Source of the DNA: Elusimicrobiota bacterium
GTDB taxonomy: Bacteria; Elusimicrobiota; Elusimicrobia; F11
Assembly: GCA_022072025.1 (NCBI GenBank)
Contig: JAJVIP010000015.1
Span: 61,530 to 125,529 of the forward strand
DNA length: 64,000 nt
Direction: 5' to 3'
Part shown: positions 38,910 through 48,999 of the stretch, piece after piece
Numbering within the stretch: position 1 is the stretch's first letter
Layout: the number at the start of each line of letters is the position of its first letter
Position numbers and translations under genes: made by a program
The notes under the pieces: generated by a model
Told to the model about the DNA's origin: nothing
The model's input: only the letters and a program-made list of their open reading frames with translations
Database searches by the model: none

Positions 38910-40091
38910 TCATTTTTTTAATTTCATCCGAACAGCTGTTTCAACGTGGTCGGTGTGCGGAAAAAAGTCCATCGGCTGAGCGGCGAGAATATCATATCTC
39001 GTCGAAAGATCTTTTAGATCCCGCGCCAAGGTTTCCGGATTGCATGAAACATAGAAGAGCTGCGGCGCTTGCCAATCCAGCAGGGTTTGAATCACCTTAG
39101 AATGGAGCCCCGCCCGAGGCGGATCCACCACCACCGTGGTTTGAGAAGCCTTGTCTTTGACTGGCAAGGAGGCCGCCAACTCTTCGGCTTTTCCCTCCAA
39201 AAATCGGGCGTTGGAAATGCCGTTCAAATCTGCGTTTTTCCAGGCGTCTTCGACCGCTCTCTTGTTGATTTCAATACCGATCACTTCATCAAAACTTTTG
39301 CTCAAACTTAGCCCGATGGCCCCTGACCCGCAATAGAGATCGATGAGCGTTTGACCGTGTCCGATCTCTATCCATTCCCGCAAAACTTCCAGCATCATCT
39401 CGGCGGCGCGGGTGTTGGTTTGCATAAACGAATCGGGACTAATCTTGAAACGAAGCGCCCCCACAGACTCGGTTATCATTCCCTCCCCCCAAAATATTTG
39501 CTGGTGATTTCCGCGCGCCACGTCCGAAAGGCCATCGTTTCGTGTCCATAGAAAGGTGGTAATGGGAATTCCTGAATTTTTTAAATCCTCAGCCAATGCG
39601 TCCACCTGTTCGGTCGCGGATTTCGCAAACAAATTGACCATGCGCTCTTTCGATGATTTCGCTTCACGAATCACCAAATGGCGTAAATTTCCTTGTCCAT
39701 TTTTTCTGACGTAGACCGAAATTTTGTGTTTGGTGGCCCAGGTCTCGACCAACGAACAAATTTCTTGGGCTTCCGGAGATAACAACAAGCACTGAGGGGT
39801 GGGAGTCACCAACGCAAAACGTCCTTTGGGGTGGAGGCCCAAATGAACCCCAGGTTGAGGGGAAGGACGTCCCAAAATTTCGAGGTCCTTTTCATTGCCG
39901 AAAGAAAATTCCATTTTGTTCCGGTAATAGAAAATGTCAGGGGAAGGCAGAATGGAGCAAAAATCTTTAACCGGGATCTCTTTGAGATGGGACCGCACCA
40001 CGGCTTCCTTGCCACTCAACTGATCCGCGTAAGGGACGTTCTGTTGTGAACACCCCCCGCACAATCCGAAATGAGCGCACAATTCCGGCAT
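38910..40091 (-). CDS. 23S rRNA (uracil-C5)-methyltransferase, RlmD/TrmA family
   Basis: 393 residues. The N-terminus CAHFGLCGGCSQQN plus a later cysteine in PTPQCLLL form the four-cysteine iron-sulfur site of RlmCD-type enzymes. SAM-binding: LIDLYCGSGAIGLSLSK. Catalytic cysteine: LFYVSCNPETLARDL. Substrate motif: DSFMQTNTRAAEMM and VDPPRAGLHSKVI. It methylates a uridine C5 in 23S rRNA; which position (747 or 1939) cannot be decided from sequence alone. No separate TRAM domain is evident at the N-terminus. Confidence 0.93.
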   Translation of the reverse strand: MPELCAHFGLCGGCSQQNVPYADQLSGKEAVVRSHLKEIPVKDFCSILPSPDIFYYRNKMEFSFGNEKDLEILGRPSPQPGVHLGLHPKGRFALVTPTPQCLLLSPEAQEICSLVETWATKHKISVYVRKNGQGNLRHLVIREAKSSKERMVNLFAKSATEQVDALAEDLKNSGIPITTFLWTRNDGLSDVARGNHQQIFWGEGMITESVGALRFKISPDSFMQTNTRAAEMMLEVLREWIEIGHGQTLIDLYCGSGAIGLSLSKSFDEVIGIEINKRAVEDAWKNADLNGISNARFLEGKAEELAASLPVKDKASQTTVVVDPPRAGLHSKVIQTLLDWQAPQLFYVSCNPETLARDLKDLSTRYDILAAQPMDFFPHTDHVETAVRMKLKK

Positions 40092-40108
40092 CTATTCAAC
40101 CCCGCGCT

Positions 40109-40516
40109 TTATCGTCCGGTGAGGGGAGTCAATTTTTCTCTGAGTTTTTGAGGAACACGAACGGGCTTCCATTGACTGTTGACGAACGGATGGCGGGTGA
40201 AACCCTCGGCAATTTTTCGTCCGGTCTCCGCGTCAAAAATCTCATAGGAAAATTTAATGGAGGCCCCGCCCAATTCGCCAATGCGGGTGGTGACGCGAAT
40301 CAAATCATCATATTTGGCCGGATGTAGATAGCGGCAAGACGCTTCGGAAACGGGCAAAAAAACCTTTTCAACTTCTTCCAAATCCCTGTAACGAAGACCT
40401 ATTTCTCTGAGAAGTTCGGTTCGCCCCCGTTCGAAAAGCGTGAGATAGTTGGCGTAATACACAACACCCATGCGATCGGTGTCGGCGTAGGAAATTCGAA
40501 ATTCAAATTGGTGCAT
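40109..40516 (-). CDS. YbgC/4HBT-type acyl-CoA thioesterase
   Basis: 135 residues of the hotdog fold. FRISYADTDRMGVVYYANYLTLFERGRTELLREIGL contains the catalytic aspartate (D15 in ADTDRMG) of 4-hydroxybenzoyl-CoA thioesterase-like enzymes, followed by SCRYLHPAKYDDLIRVTTRI. It likely hydrolyses short acyl-CoA or acyl-ACP thioesters in the cytoplasm. Shares one base with the preceding small gene, so both are probably co-translated with pfk. Confidence 0.93.
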   Translation of the reverse strand: MHQFEFRISYADTDRMGVVYYANYLTLFERGRTELLREIGLRYRDLEEVEKVFLPVSEASCRYLHPAKYDDLIRVTTRIGELGGASIKFSYEIFDAETGRKIAEGFTRHPFVNSQWKPVRVPQKLREKLTPLTGR

Positions 40517-40791
40517 TAACTTTCAGGAGGGGAAATTTTTTCGAAAGCTGCTTCAAGGGCCCGTCTTAATCGTTTACGCTTAAAGGTGTCATGGGCTTGA
40601 TCAATCCATTCAGAAGGAACTTTGACCTGTATGGTTTTCCCTTGAGAGGAAAGTTGCACGCTGTAACCGCTCGAATAAAAATCATATTTCAAGACTTGTG
40701 GTTGACTGGCTGCAAACTCTTCGCTTCCTTCTTGTACCAAACTTTCCAACAACTCCTGAACGCCTGGAATGTTGGGATGGTTTGACTCCAT
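40516..40791 (-). CDS. Small protein of unknown function
   Basis: 91 residues from ATG 40791, two bases after the phosphofructokinase stop; a longer frame to 40827 would overlap that gene. The central part YDFYSSGYSVQLSSQGKTIQVKVPSEWIDQA looks like beta strands, and the end FKRKRLRRALEAAF is a basic helix. No family recognised. Overlap with the thioesterase gene and tight spacing to pfk indicate a co-translated operon member. Confidence 0.75.
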   Translation of the reverse strand: MESNHPNIPGVQELLESLVQEGSEEFAASQPQVLKYDFYSSGYSVQLSSQGKTIQVKVPSEWIDQAHDTFKRKRLRRALEAAFEKISPPES

Positions 40792-40793
40792 CT

Positions 40794-41825
40794 TTACTTC
40801 CAAAAAACCTCTGCCAATTTGAGCCATTCAGGGGTGACCACTTTTAGTATTCCCGTGGCTTCTTTGAGAGGAACAGCCACCACCTCGGTGCCGCGAAGGG
40901 CGGTCATCTTACCGAAGTCTCCTTTCGCGATGAGATCAGAGGCCGCGGCTCCCACGCGAAGTCCCAAGATGCGGTCAAACAAAGTGGGGGATCCCCCTCT
41001 TTGAATGTGTCCAATAACGGCGGAACGGGTTTCAATTTTTGTTTTTTCTTCAATCAGTTTGGCCAAATCTTCGCCCACACCACGTTCTTTAAGCAACATA
41101 TGCCCAAATTCATCTTTTTCTTCTTTTTGATTTTTATATTGAGGAAGCTCGGTTCCCTCCGAGGCAACCACCAAGGCCACGCCTTTTCTCGCATGGACTT
41201 TTTTGAGATGTTCCACCATTTTCTCGATGGCAGGCTCTTCCTCTGGAAGCAAAATCCAATCGGCTGCCGCCGCGATGCCGGTATAAAGCGCCACCCAACC
41301 CGCGTGCCGCCCCATGACTTCAAGGACCATGATTCTGGAATGGCTGGCTCCGGTGTCTTTGAGTCTCTCAGCGGCATCCACCGCAATAGAAGTGGCGGTG
41401 TCAAAGCCAAACGTAAAATCTGTGGAGGACAAATCATTGTCCATCGTTTTGGGGACCCCCACCACATTGACCTTGTGTTCACTGTGCAAACGGGTGGCCA
41501 CTCCCAAAGTATCTTCGCCTCCCATGGCGATAAGCGCGTCCAGCTTGAGTTTTTTAAAGTTGTCCAAACATTTCTGAACCGCCCCTTCACGTTTGAAGGG
41601 ATTGGTTCGGGATGTTTTAAGGATGGTCCCGCCCAACTTCGCGATATCTTGAACGTCTTCCAGTTTCAGCGGACGGGAATTTCCCTCCACCAATCCTTTC
41701 CAACCTTCAAGGAGTCCGACAAAGTTAAAACCATGGTCAAGCCCCCGCATCACCGCTCCGCGAATGGCGGGGTTAAGGCCAGGGCAATCTCCGCCCCCTG
41801 TGAGGATTCCAATTGTCTTTGACAT
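40794..41825 (-). CDS. Phosphofructokinase, likely pyrophosphate-dependent
   Basis: 343 residues of the PfkA family, phosphorylating fructose 6-phosphate. The opening ILTGGGDCPGLN is normal. The donor-site residues read MGGEDT (Asp105 in place of the glycine of ATP enzymes) and PKTMDND (Lys126 in place of glycine). Asp plus Lys at these two positions is the established signature of PPi-dependent enzymes. Substrate residues in MGRHAGW and the C-terminal RGGSPTLFDR are present. It lies one base from the aldolase gene, forming a glycolytic pair. Donor choice needs biochemical proof. Confidence 0.93.
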   Translation of the reverse strand: MSKTIGILTGGGDCPGLNPAIRGAVMRGLDHGFNFVGLLEGWKGLVEGNSRPLKLEDVQDIAKLGGTILKTSRTNPFKREGAVQKCLDNFKKLKLDALIAMGGEDTLGVATRLHSEHKVNVVGVPKTMDNDLSSTDFTFGFDTATSIAVDAAERLKDTGASHSRIMVLEVMGRHAGWVALYTGIAAAADWILLPEEEPAIEKMVEHLKKVHARKGVALVVASEGTELPQYKNQKEEKDEFGHMLLKERGVGEDLAKLIEEKTKIETRSAVIGHIQRGGSPTLFDRILGLRVGAAASDLIAKGDFGKMTALRGTEVVAVPLKEATGILKVVTPEWLKLAEVFWK

Positions 41826-41826
41826 A

Positions 41827-42879
41827 TTAAGCGATGGTGACCTTGGGTGATAGGTACACGTCTTGAATCATATTCAACAATTTGACGCCCTCTTTCATGG
41901 GGCGTTGGAAGGCTTTGCGGCCGGAAATGAGTCCCATGCCTCCCGCGCGTTTGTTGATGACCGCAGTTTTGACGGCTTCGGCAAAGTCGTTGTCGCCCGA
42001 AGCGCCACCCGAATTGATGAGCCCCGCTCGGCCCATGTAACAATTGGCGATTTGATAACGAGTCAAATCAATGGGATTGTCACTTGAAAGTTCTGAGTAA
42101 ACCTTCTTGTGGGTTTTTCCGAAATTGAGCGCTGTGTAACCGCCGTTATTCTCAGGCAGTTTTTGCTTAATGATGTCGGCTTCAATGGTCACACCCAAGT
42201 GATTGGCCTGCCCCGTCAAGTCAGCGGAGACATGGTAATCTTTTTCTTTGGTTTTGAAAGCATTGTTGCGGGTATAACACCAGAGAATGGTTCCAAGCCC
42301 AAGCGAATGCGCTTTTTGAAAAGCTTGGCTCACTTCCCAAATTTGCCGGCGAGATTCCGCCGACCCAAAGTAAACCGTGGCTCCAATGGCCACCGCTCCC
42401 ATGTCATAGGCCTGTCTGACACTGCCATACATGGTTTGGTCATAGGTGTTGGGATAAGAAAGAATTTCATTGTGATTAATCTTGAGAATAAACGGAATTT
42501 TGTGAGCATATTTTCTTGAGAGCGCCCCCAAGACTCCGAGCGTAGAAGCCACCGCATTGGCGCCGCCTTCGATGGCCAGCTTGACGATATTTTCAGGATC
42601 GAAATAGATCGGATTGGGGGCAAATGAAGCACCTGCTGAATGTTCAATGCCTTGATCAACAGGCAAAATGGATAGATATCCGGTTCCCTTTAAACGCCCA
42701 TTGTCGAACAAGGCTTGTAAACTTTTCAGAACGGGTGTGGGCCGATCGGACAAGGCGTAAATCCGGTCCACATAGTCAGGACCCGGCAAATGGATGGTTT
42801 CTTTTGGAATGGTGGTGCATTTGTGCTCTAACAACGCTTTGGATTCTTGACCCAAATGCGCTTCGATATCTAACGACAT
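41827..42879 (-). CDS. fbaB: Class I fructose-bisphosphate aldolase (FbaB/DhnA type)
   Basis: 350 residues. The pattern [37 protein letters not shown], and [43 protein letters not shown] is typical of bacterial/archaeal DhnA-type class I aldolases that use a Schiff-base lysine instead of zinc. It cleaves fructose 1,6-bisphosphate. One base separates it from the downstream phosphofructokinase gene. A ribosome-binding site AGGAGA precedes the ATG. Confidence 0.94.
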   Translation of the reverse strand: MSLDIEAHLGQESKALLEHKCTTIPKETIHLPGPDYVDRIYALSDRPTPVLKSLQALFDNGRLKGTGYLSILPVDQGIEHSAGASFAPNPIYFDPENIVKLAIEGGANAVASTLGVLGALSRKYAHKIPFILKINHNEILSYPNTYDQTMYGSVRQAYDMGAVAIGATVYFGSAESRRQIWEVSQAFQKAHSLGLGTILWCYTRNNAFKTKEKDYHVSADLTGQANHLGVTIEADIIKQKLPENNGGYTALNFGKTHKKVYSELSSDNPIDLTRYQIANCYMGRAGLINSGGASGDNDFAEAVKTAVINKRAGGMGLISGRKAFQRPMKEGVKLLNMIQDVYLSPKVTIA

Positions 42880-42888
42880 GATGTTCTC

Positions 42889-43770
42889 CTAGGATTTTTT
42901 CTTCTTATTTTGGCGGGAGGAAGCAGATTTGCTTTCGTGCCAGGCGCCTATCTTACGAAATTTTTCAAAACGATTTTCGAGAAGTTTTTCTACGCTGAGC
43001 CCCTGCAGCTTCTTAAGGGATCGAACAATGGATTCTTTTAAGTTGGCCGCCACCTTGTCTGGGTCGTTATGTGCCCCGCCTTCTGGTTCGCGAACAATTT
43101 CATCAATAATGTTTTGCTTCTTTAAATCTTCAGCGGTCAATTTCAGGGATTGCGCGGCCAATTCCGCTTTGGATGCGTCGTGAAATAAAATAGCCGCGCA
43201 ACCTTCAGGAGAAATAACAGAATACCAGGCATTTTCAAGCATTAAAATGGTGTCACCCACCGCAATCGCCAGCGCCCCCCCCGATCCACCCTCACCGATG
43301 ACCGTCACAACAATGGGCACGCGAAGAAGCGCCATTTCACGCAAATTGCGAGCAATCGCTTCAGCTTGACCGCGCTCTTCTGCGCCAATACCGGGGTAAG
43401 CCCCCGACGTGTCCACAAAAGCCAAAACGGGCAACTTGAATTGTTCCGCCAATTTCATCAGCCGAAGAGCTTTGCGGTATCCTTCTGGATGCGGCATCCC
43501 AAAATTTTGTTCCAACGACTCTTGCAGAGACCGCCCTTTCTTGTGGCCAATCACAACAACCGGAACTCCGTCTAAAAGGGCCAAACCGCCCATAAGCGCG
43601 GCATCATCAGAAAAGGCGCGGTCGCCGTGCAACTCCATAAAATCATCAAAGATACGCGCCACGTAATCACCAAAATACGGTCGTTTGGGATGACGCGCAA
43701 TCTGCACGCGTTGCCACGCTGTTAACGAAGCGGTCGATTCAGGTTTTTCGATTTCCATTAAGGGTCCCAT
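42889..43770 (-). CDS. accA: Acetyl-CoA carboxylase carboxyltransferase subunit alpha
   Basis: Up to 293 residues; starts at ATG 43770 or 43758 (MEIEKPE). [38 protein letters not shown], the oxyanion-hole region [15 protein letters not shown] and [12 protein letters not shown] are AccA hallmarks. It makes malonyl-CoA with AccD, which is not in this window. The N-terminus is about 25 residues shorter than in E. coli. C-terminal tail is basic (RQNKKKKS). Confidence 0.95.
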   Translation of the reverse strand: MGPLMEIEKPESTASLTAWQRVQIARHPKRPYFGDYVARIFDDFMELHGDRAFSDDAALMGGLALLDGVPVVVIGHKKGRSLQESLEQNFGMPHPEGYRKALRLMKLAEQFKLPVLAFVDTSGAYPGIGAEERGQAEAIARNLREMALLRVPIVVTVIGEGGSGGALAIAVGDTILMLENAWYSVISPEGCAAILFHDASKAELAAQSLKLTAEDLKKQNIIDEIVREPEGGAHNDPDKVAANLKESIVRSLKKLQGLSVEKLLENRFEKFRKIGAWHESKSASSRQNKKKKS

Positions 43771-43800
43771 TGTCTAAAATTTTTTTGAAAAACCAACTCC

Positions 43801-44529
43801 TTAAAATGTGCCGGTGTAACCCAAACGAACCACCCGCTCGGTCTCTCGGTTTTCCGATCCAGAAAATTCGGGAACGTTTCGACCCAACAAATCAACCGTA
43901 AACAAGGGCGTAATATAAAGTTTGGCTCCGTAATTAATTCTTCTCTCTTTGTAGTAATCAAAATTATCGTATTCAACGAGCAGGGCCACCAGCCGTTCAT
44001 AGGTATAAGTGAGCCCCGTAAATCCACGAACCGCGTTATTTTCATCAAAATCGAAAATATCAACTCCCACCGTCCATTGGAGCTCGGGCACAAAGGGTTT
44101 CCATCCGGCCACGAGATAGAGACCCTTTTCACGTTGATCATATTCATCTGTCGTTTTGTTGTAATGATAACCTTGGCCATCAAAACCCAACGCCAAGGCC
44201 GGCAAAAAACCTTTGCCGTCAAAAGGCCTAAATTTGATGTTGATGGAGGGTTTATTCATCCGTGAATTTTCTGTTCCAATCACTTGTTCCGCATCCAATC
44301 CAAATCCAATGTTCAATCGTGGAAAAACACCGAACAATGTTTTGTTCTGAATCCCCCCTTCTTTTCCAAACCGAAACGATGTGTGATATCCATAATGATC
44401 GGTTACCTCAGCTGTCGGCGTATCGATAATCTCAATATTGGAACTTCCACTGGCTTTAACGGCTTCACGCGCAGGCGCCAAGGAGGGAACAAAAAGAATC
44501 AACAAAACAAAAATTCGCCTATTTCGCAT
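43801..44529 (-). CDS. Outer-membrane beta-barrel-like protein with signal peptide
   Basis: 242 residues, signal peptide IFVLLILFVPSLAPA. The rest has alternating aromatic strands with short turns (INIKFRPFDGKGFLPALALGFDGQGYHYN; LTYTYERLVALLVEYDNFDYYKERRINYGAKLYI) and ends in phenylalanine (LGYTGTF), all typical of Gram-negative barrels. The pattern is close to YjbH/exopolysaccharide-type barrels, but I cannot assign a family. Overlaps the response-regulator gene by 11 bases. Confidence 0.8.
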   Translation of the reverse strand: MRNRRIFVLLILFVPSLAPAREAVKASGSSNIEIIDTPTAEVTDHYGYHTSFRFGKEGGIQNKTLFGVFPRLNIGFGLDAEQVIGTENSRMNKPSINIKFRPFDGKGFLPALALGFDGQGYHYNKTTDEYDQREKGLYLVAGWKPFVPELQWTVGVDIFDFDENNAVRGFTGLTYTYERLVALLVEYDNFDYYKERRINYGAKLYITPLFTVDLLGRNVPEFSGSENRETERVVRLGYTGTF

Positions 44530-44881
44530 TCAACAATCCTCTGACGGTCTCCAACAGCTCAGAAACTTCAAATGGCTTTGACAAAAATGCTGAAGCTCCC
44601 GACCCTTTGATGGCCGCCTGATCTTGATCAAAATCCCTGGAAGTTAATAAAAGAATCGGCGGAGAATTGGGGTCCTGATTAATTTCGGCTGCCGCATGGT
44701 AACCATCCATGATCGGCATCATCACATCAAGCACGATCAAATCAAAACGTTTTTTTTGAGACTCCTCCAAGGCCAACTTGCCGTTTTTGACCGCTGTCAC
44801 ATTGTAACCAGCCGCGTCCAAACTGAATCGAACCAACTCCAAAAGCTCTTCTTCATCATCTGCCAGAAGTATGTCTGCCAC
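44519..44881 (-). CDS. Single-domain response regulator (CheY-like receiver)
   Basis: 120 residues from GTG 44881 with a GGAGGATGG site before it. Acidic pair LLADDEEE at the start, phosphoacceptor Asp in LIVLDVMMPIMDGY, conserved Thr/Ser in LLLTSRDFD and Lys in FLSKPFEVSELL. No output domain, so it must act through protein contacts. No histidine kinase lies nearby. It overlaps the barrel-protein gene. Confidence 0.93.
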   Translation of the reverse strand: MADILLADDEEELLELVRFSLDAAGYNVTAVKNGKLALEESQKKRFDLIVLDVMMPIMDGYHAAAEINQDPNSPPILLLTSRDFDQDQAAIKGSGASAFLSKPFEVSELLETVRGLLNAK

Positions 44882-44889
44882 CCATCCTC

Positions 44890-47800
44890 CTATGAACCCA
44901 CCGGGGATAATTCAAGTTTTGATGGCCTTGCCATCCGTTTATCAAGACCTGGAGCGCTTCCTACCTTTTTCCCGAAAGACCAGCAATCCGCTCCCAACAA
45001 TTTTTCCAAATCCGCGATAAACAGGTTGTTGGGTTTAATGCCCGCGTGGGTTTCAATCAAAACATCTCCCTCTTCTGAGGGCAAAATTAAATTCACTCGG
45101 CATAATCCTGGATACCGACCAAACAATTCTTTAAGCGCATTAAAGATACTCTCATCTTCCGTTCCATTTTTAATGGTGATATTTAACAAACGCACAAATC
45201 TCTCGCGCGCGGCGAGAAACGTGAGCACCTCCTCCGCCAGCAATTGCTTGCCTCCCGCGGAGTCGCCTTTTTCCCGGTTCTCCACTTGGCCTTTCACCAC
45301 CAACATATTTCCGGGAGTTAATATCGCATTGACTTCCGGGGTGAGTCCTTTTGGAAAAATCATCACTTCAATTTCACTCTCCAAGTCTTCAAGAACAAAA
45401 CGGGCCATCAAGTTGCCTTTTTTTGTGGTCATTCGGCGAACCGAAAGCACATGCCCCGCCACCCGGACCGTCCCGGATTCAGGCAGTCGTCCTATGGTTG
45501 AGGTGGTGTAGCTGGCCATTTCGTTTCGATACCGCGTTAATGGATGCCCCGACAAATAAAGCCCCAAAACTTCCTTTTCACCGGCCAATAAAACTTCTTC
45601 CGTCCATTCTGCGGTTGAATTGGTTTGAAGGGGGGCGACTTTGGTCAAAGATTTAATTTCTGACGCTCCAAAAAGTGACCCTTGCGCGAAGTCCGTGTCT
45701 TCTTTAAGTTTGGCGCTGGCCGCCAAGGCAGCGTCCACCTGTTCCAATAGACGGGGACGCGCCAACCGAGGTGGCAACGGTGAAAATCCGTCCATCGCTC
45801 CCGCTTTGATGAGAGACTCCACCACTCTCTTGTTGGCCAACCGCGAATCAATACGCGAACATAAATCCTGAAGAGACTCAAACGGATTTTCATTGCGCGC
45901 TTTAACGATCGACTCAACCGCCCCTGTCCCCGCGTTTTTGATGGCCACCAAACCAAACCGAATCTGTGATTTGGGAGCCCCTACAGAGCTCTCCACCGTG
46001 AAAGTGGCCTCTGAGATTTGAACATTGGGAGGAAGCACCTCTATCCCCATATCTTTACAATCGTTTAAATATCCCACCAATTTCGACTCCTCTTCTTTGG
46101 AGGCCATCGTGGACCGTCCAATTTCATTGGTGCACAAGGCGGCCATATATTCCACCGTGAAATTCGCTTTCAGATACGCGGTTTGATAGGAAATAAGTCC
46201 ATAGGCCGACGCATGGCTTTTGTTGAACCCATAACCACCAAAGTGCACCATGAGGTCGAAAATATCATTGGCCAGTTTCTCTTTGATCTCATTTTTGGCG
46301 CAACCGTCCACAAACTTGCTTCGTTGTTTTTCCAATTCTTCCTTGATTTTTTTACCCATGGCCTTGCGCAACCCGTCCGCCTCTCCCGGTGTAAACCCCG
46401 CCAAAGCTTGGGAAATGCGCATCACTTGTTCTTGATAGACCATGATTCCATAGGTCTCTTCTAAAATGGGTTTGATCAGCGGATGATCGAACTTAATTTT
46501 CGTGGGATCGTTTTTCCGGGCCACAAATTCATCCAACATTCCCGACCCCATGGGACCGGGACGGTAAAGCGAGATAAGCGCCGTGATGTCCGCCAAATTT
46601 CCTGGTTTTAATTTCCTGAGCAAATCGCGCATTCCTGAGGATTCCAACTGAAACACGCCCGACACATCAGCCCGGCATAAAAGACCAAACGTGGCCTTGT
46701 CATCCAACGGTATATTTTCAACGTCAAAGGAGGGGTTGTGACGTTTGCGAATCAAGGTCACGGCATCGCGAATCACCGTCAGGGTGCGCAACCCCAAGAA
46801 ATCGACCTTTAACAGCCCCAATTTCCCAAGGGTTTCACCGTCAAATTGAGTGGTCACAATATCCTTGTTGTTTTTAGAAAGGGGTGTGAAGGCCGTGATA
46901 TCCGTCGGAGAAATCACGGTGCCCGCCGCGTGAACCCCGGTGTGTCGCTTGAGGCCTTCCAATTTCCGAGCCAAATCCAGCAGTCGCGTTACTTCGGGGT
47001 TGGTTTTATAAAGCTGTCTGAGTTCTGGAACGCTTTGCATGGCCGCATCAATGGTGATCCCCAATTCTTTCGGAATGAGACCGGAGATTTTATCGACCTC
47101 GGGCAAAGGCATGTCGAGAACACGCCCCACGTCTCGAACCACTCCGCGCGCGAGCATCGATCCAAACGTAATAATTTGAGCCACACAATTTTCACCGTAC
47201 TTCTTGCGCACATACTGGATCACTTGGTCCCGGCCATCATCAGAAAAATCGATGTCCAAGTCCGGCATGGTCCGTCGATCGGGATTTAAAAATCTCTCAA
47301 AAAGAAGGCCGTTTTCAATGGGATCAATCGAAGTAATGGACAAACCATAGGCCACCAGGCTTCCGGCGCCGCTGCCTCGTCCCGGCCCCACAGGAATGCC
47401 GTTTTGCCGGGCGAAATGAATAAAGTCCCACACAATTAAAAAGTAGGGAGCAAACCCCATTTTATTGATCACACCCAATTCCATTTCGAGGCGTTGGCGG
47501 TAGGTGTCCGACACATGCCCTTTCCGCTTGCTCAAACCCTCCAGACACAACCGTTTGAGATAGGACTCGGGCGTGTCTCCCACTGGAACTTCATAACGCG
47601 GGAGAAGCAACTGGTCAAAATCGATTTTCAAATCGCATTGATCGGCGATTTGAAGGGTGGACTGAATGGATTCAGGCAAATCCTTAAAGCGTTTCAGCAT
47701 ATCCTCGGGAGGTTTGTAATAAAACTCCGGCGCCCCATATTTCATGCGCTTTTCATCGGTCAGCTTTTTGCCCGTTCCAATGCAAAGCACGACATCATGA

Positions 47801-48483
47801 GCGGCATGGTCCTCTCGACGGAAATAATGACAATCATTGGTCGCGACCAGAGGCGTTCCTGTCACTTTCCCCAACTCCACCAATTTGGGCAGGACTTCTT
47901 TTTGCATCTCGAGGCCATGATCCATAACTTCCAAATAGAAATGGGCGGGGCCAAAAATTCCTTTATATTCCTCAACCAAGGCCTTGGCGGCCTCAAAATT
48001 CCCCGAGCGAAGCGCGATGGGAATCTCGCCTTTTAAGCAACCGGAGAAACCCATGATGCCTTTGGCATGTTTCCGGAGCAACTCTTTATCCACCCGGGGC
48101 TTGTAATGAAATCCCTCCAAATAGGCTGAGGAGGACAGTTTCATCAAATTCTCATAACCTTCTCGAGTGTAAGCCAAAAGGGTGATGTGATAGGCGGCCT
48201 CTCCCATTCGTTGTTCTTTATCGAAGCGAGAAGCAGGTGCCAAATATCCTTCCATCCCAATAATCGGTTTGATCCCCACTTCCTTGCAGACCTTGTAAAA
48301 CTCAATGGCGCCGAAGAGGTTGCCGTGATCGGTCAGCGCCAGAGCCGTATATCCCATCTTGGCCATGGTCTGAATAAATTCGGAGGGCTTCCCTTTGTCG
48401 TTGGTTAAGCTCGCCGCCCCGTCCAGTAAACTGTACTCGGAATGGTTGTGCAGATGGACAAAGGGAGCGGGTTTGATCGTCAT
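44890..48483 (-). CDS. dnaE: DNA polymerase III subunit alpha
   Basis: 1,197 residues, normal for DnaE1. N-terminal PHP domain (VHLHNHSEYSLLDGA, ALTDHGNLFGAIEF), catalytic palm acidic residues in PDLDIDFSDDGRDQV, fingers region MVYQEQVMRISQALAGFTPGEADGLRKAMGKK, and a C-terminal OB fold (VRVAGHVLSVRRMTTKKGNLMARFVLEDLESEIEV). It is the replicative polymerase. It overlaps pth by four bases (ATGA), placing it in the rplY-pth-dnaE run. Confidence 0.97.
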   Translation of the reverse strand: MTIKPAPFVHLHNHSEYSLLDGAASLTNDKGKPSEFIQTMAKMGYTALALTDHGNLFGAIEFYKVCKEVGIKPIIGMEGYLAPASRFDKEQRMGEAAYHITLLAYTREGYENLMKLSSSAYLEGFHYKPRVDKELLRKHAKGIMGFSGCLKGEIPIALRSGNFEAAKALVEEYKGIFGPAHFYLEVMDHGLEMQKEVLPKLVELGKVTGTPLVATNDCHYFRREDHAAHDVVLCIGTGKKLTDEKRMKYGAPEFYYKPPEDMLKRFKDLPESIQSTLQIADQCDLKIDFDQLLLPRYEVPVGDTPESYLKRLCLEGLSKRKGHVSDTYRQRLEMELGVINKMGFAPYFLIVWDFIHFARQNGIPVGPGRGSGAGSLVAYGLSITSIDPIENGLLFERFLNPDRRTMPDLDIDFSDDGRDQVIQYVRKKYGENCVAQIITFGSMLARGVVRDVGRVLDMPLPEVDKISGLIPKELGITIDAAMQSVPELRQLYKTNPEVTRLLDLARKLEGLKRHTGVHAAGTVISPTDITAFTPLSKNNKDIVTTQFDGETLGKLGLLKVDFLGLRTLTVIRDAVTLIRKRHNPSFDVENIPLDDKATFGLLCRADVSGVFQLESSGMRDLLRKLKPGNLADITALISLYRPGPMGSGMLDEFVARKNDPTKIKFDHPLIKPILEETYGIMVYQEQVMRISQALAGFTPGEADGLRKAMGKKIKEELEKQRSKFVDGCAKNEIKEKLANDIFDLMVHFGGYGFNKSHASAYGLISYQTAYLKANFTVEYMAALCTNEIGRSTMASKEEESKLVGYLNDCKDMGIEVLPPNVQISEATFTVESSVGAPKSQIRFGLVAIKNAGTGAVESIVKARNENPFESLQDLCSRIDSRLANKRVVESLIKAGAMDGFSPLPPRLARPRLLEQVDAALAASAKLKEDTDFAQGSLFGASEIKSLTKVAPLQTNSTAEWTEEVLLAGEKEVLGLYLSGHPLTRYRNEMASYTTSTIGRLPESGTVRVAGHVLSVRRMTTKKGNLMARFVLEDLESEIEVMIFPKGLTPEVNAILTPGNMLVVKGQVENREKGDSAGGKQLLAEEVLTFLAARERFVRLLNITIKNGTEDESIFNALKELFGRYPGLCRVNLILPSEEGDVLIETHAGIKPNNLFIADLEKLLGADCWSFGKKVGSAPGLDKRMARPSKLELSPVGS

Positions 48484-48995
48484 AGATAGGATTTGTTGGT
48501 GGCGTTCATGGCCTTTTCAACACCCTGGCTGACCATGAGATCGAGACCGTCTTTGGCATGTGAAAACAATTTCGACAATTGGATCTGCTCCTCACGGGAA
48601 AATTTTTTGAGCACATAATCTGCCGGATCTTCTCCTGGTGGAACCGGACCCACTCCGATCCGCAAACGAGGGAACTGATCTGTTCCCAACGATTCGATAA
48701 TGGACTTTAGCCCATTGTGTCCTCCGGATGATCCACCAGGCCTAAGCCGCAAAGTCCCAAAAGGAATCATGAAATCATCCACCACGACCACAATTTCATC
48801 GGGTTTCATATGATCGGCCATCATCAGCTTTTTAAGAGGGCCCCCGGATTCGTTCATAAAACAATCCAGTGAGAGCGCTGCCATACTCCCCGTCTGTTCG
48901 TGTTTCAGATAATCGACGAACTCACGCCCCACGTTGTGACGAGTCCGGCTGTATTTCGGAGTGGGATTGCCCAAACCAACAACGAGCCGAAGCAA
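48480..48995 (-). CDS. pth: Peptidyl-tRNA hydrolase
   Basis: 171 residues from TTG 48995, four bases after the rplY stop. The open frame continues upstream but that part is a shadow of the Ala-rich rplY tail. LRLVVGLGNPTPKYSRTRHNVG has the catalytic His, VVVDDFMIPFGTLRLRPGGSSGGHNGLKSI the catalytic Asp and the second conserved loop. It releases tRNA from stalled peptidyl-tRNA. A shorter-than-usual length (~170 versus ~190) is within range. Confidence 0.92.
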   Translation of the reverse strand: MLRLVVGLGNPTPKYSRTRHNVGREFVDYLKHEQTGSMAALSLDCFMNESGGPLKKLMMADHMKPDEIVVVVDDFMIPFGTLRLRPGGSSGGHNGLKSIIESLGTDQFPRLRIGVGPVPPGEDPADYVLKKFSREEQIQLSKLFSHAKDGLDLMVSQGVEKAMNATNKSYL

Positions 48996-48999
48996 GGTC

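Noticed and set aside
41001..41822. 273-codon plus-strand frame
   Set aside because: Exact antisense of the phosphofructokinase gene with Phe/His-rich, non-protein-like composition.
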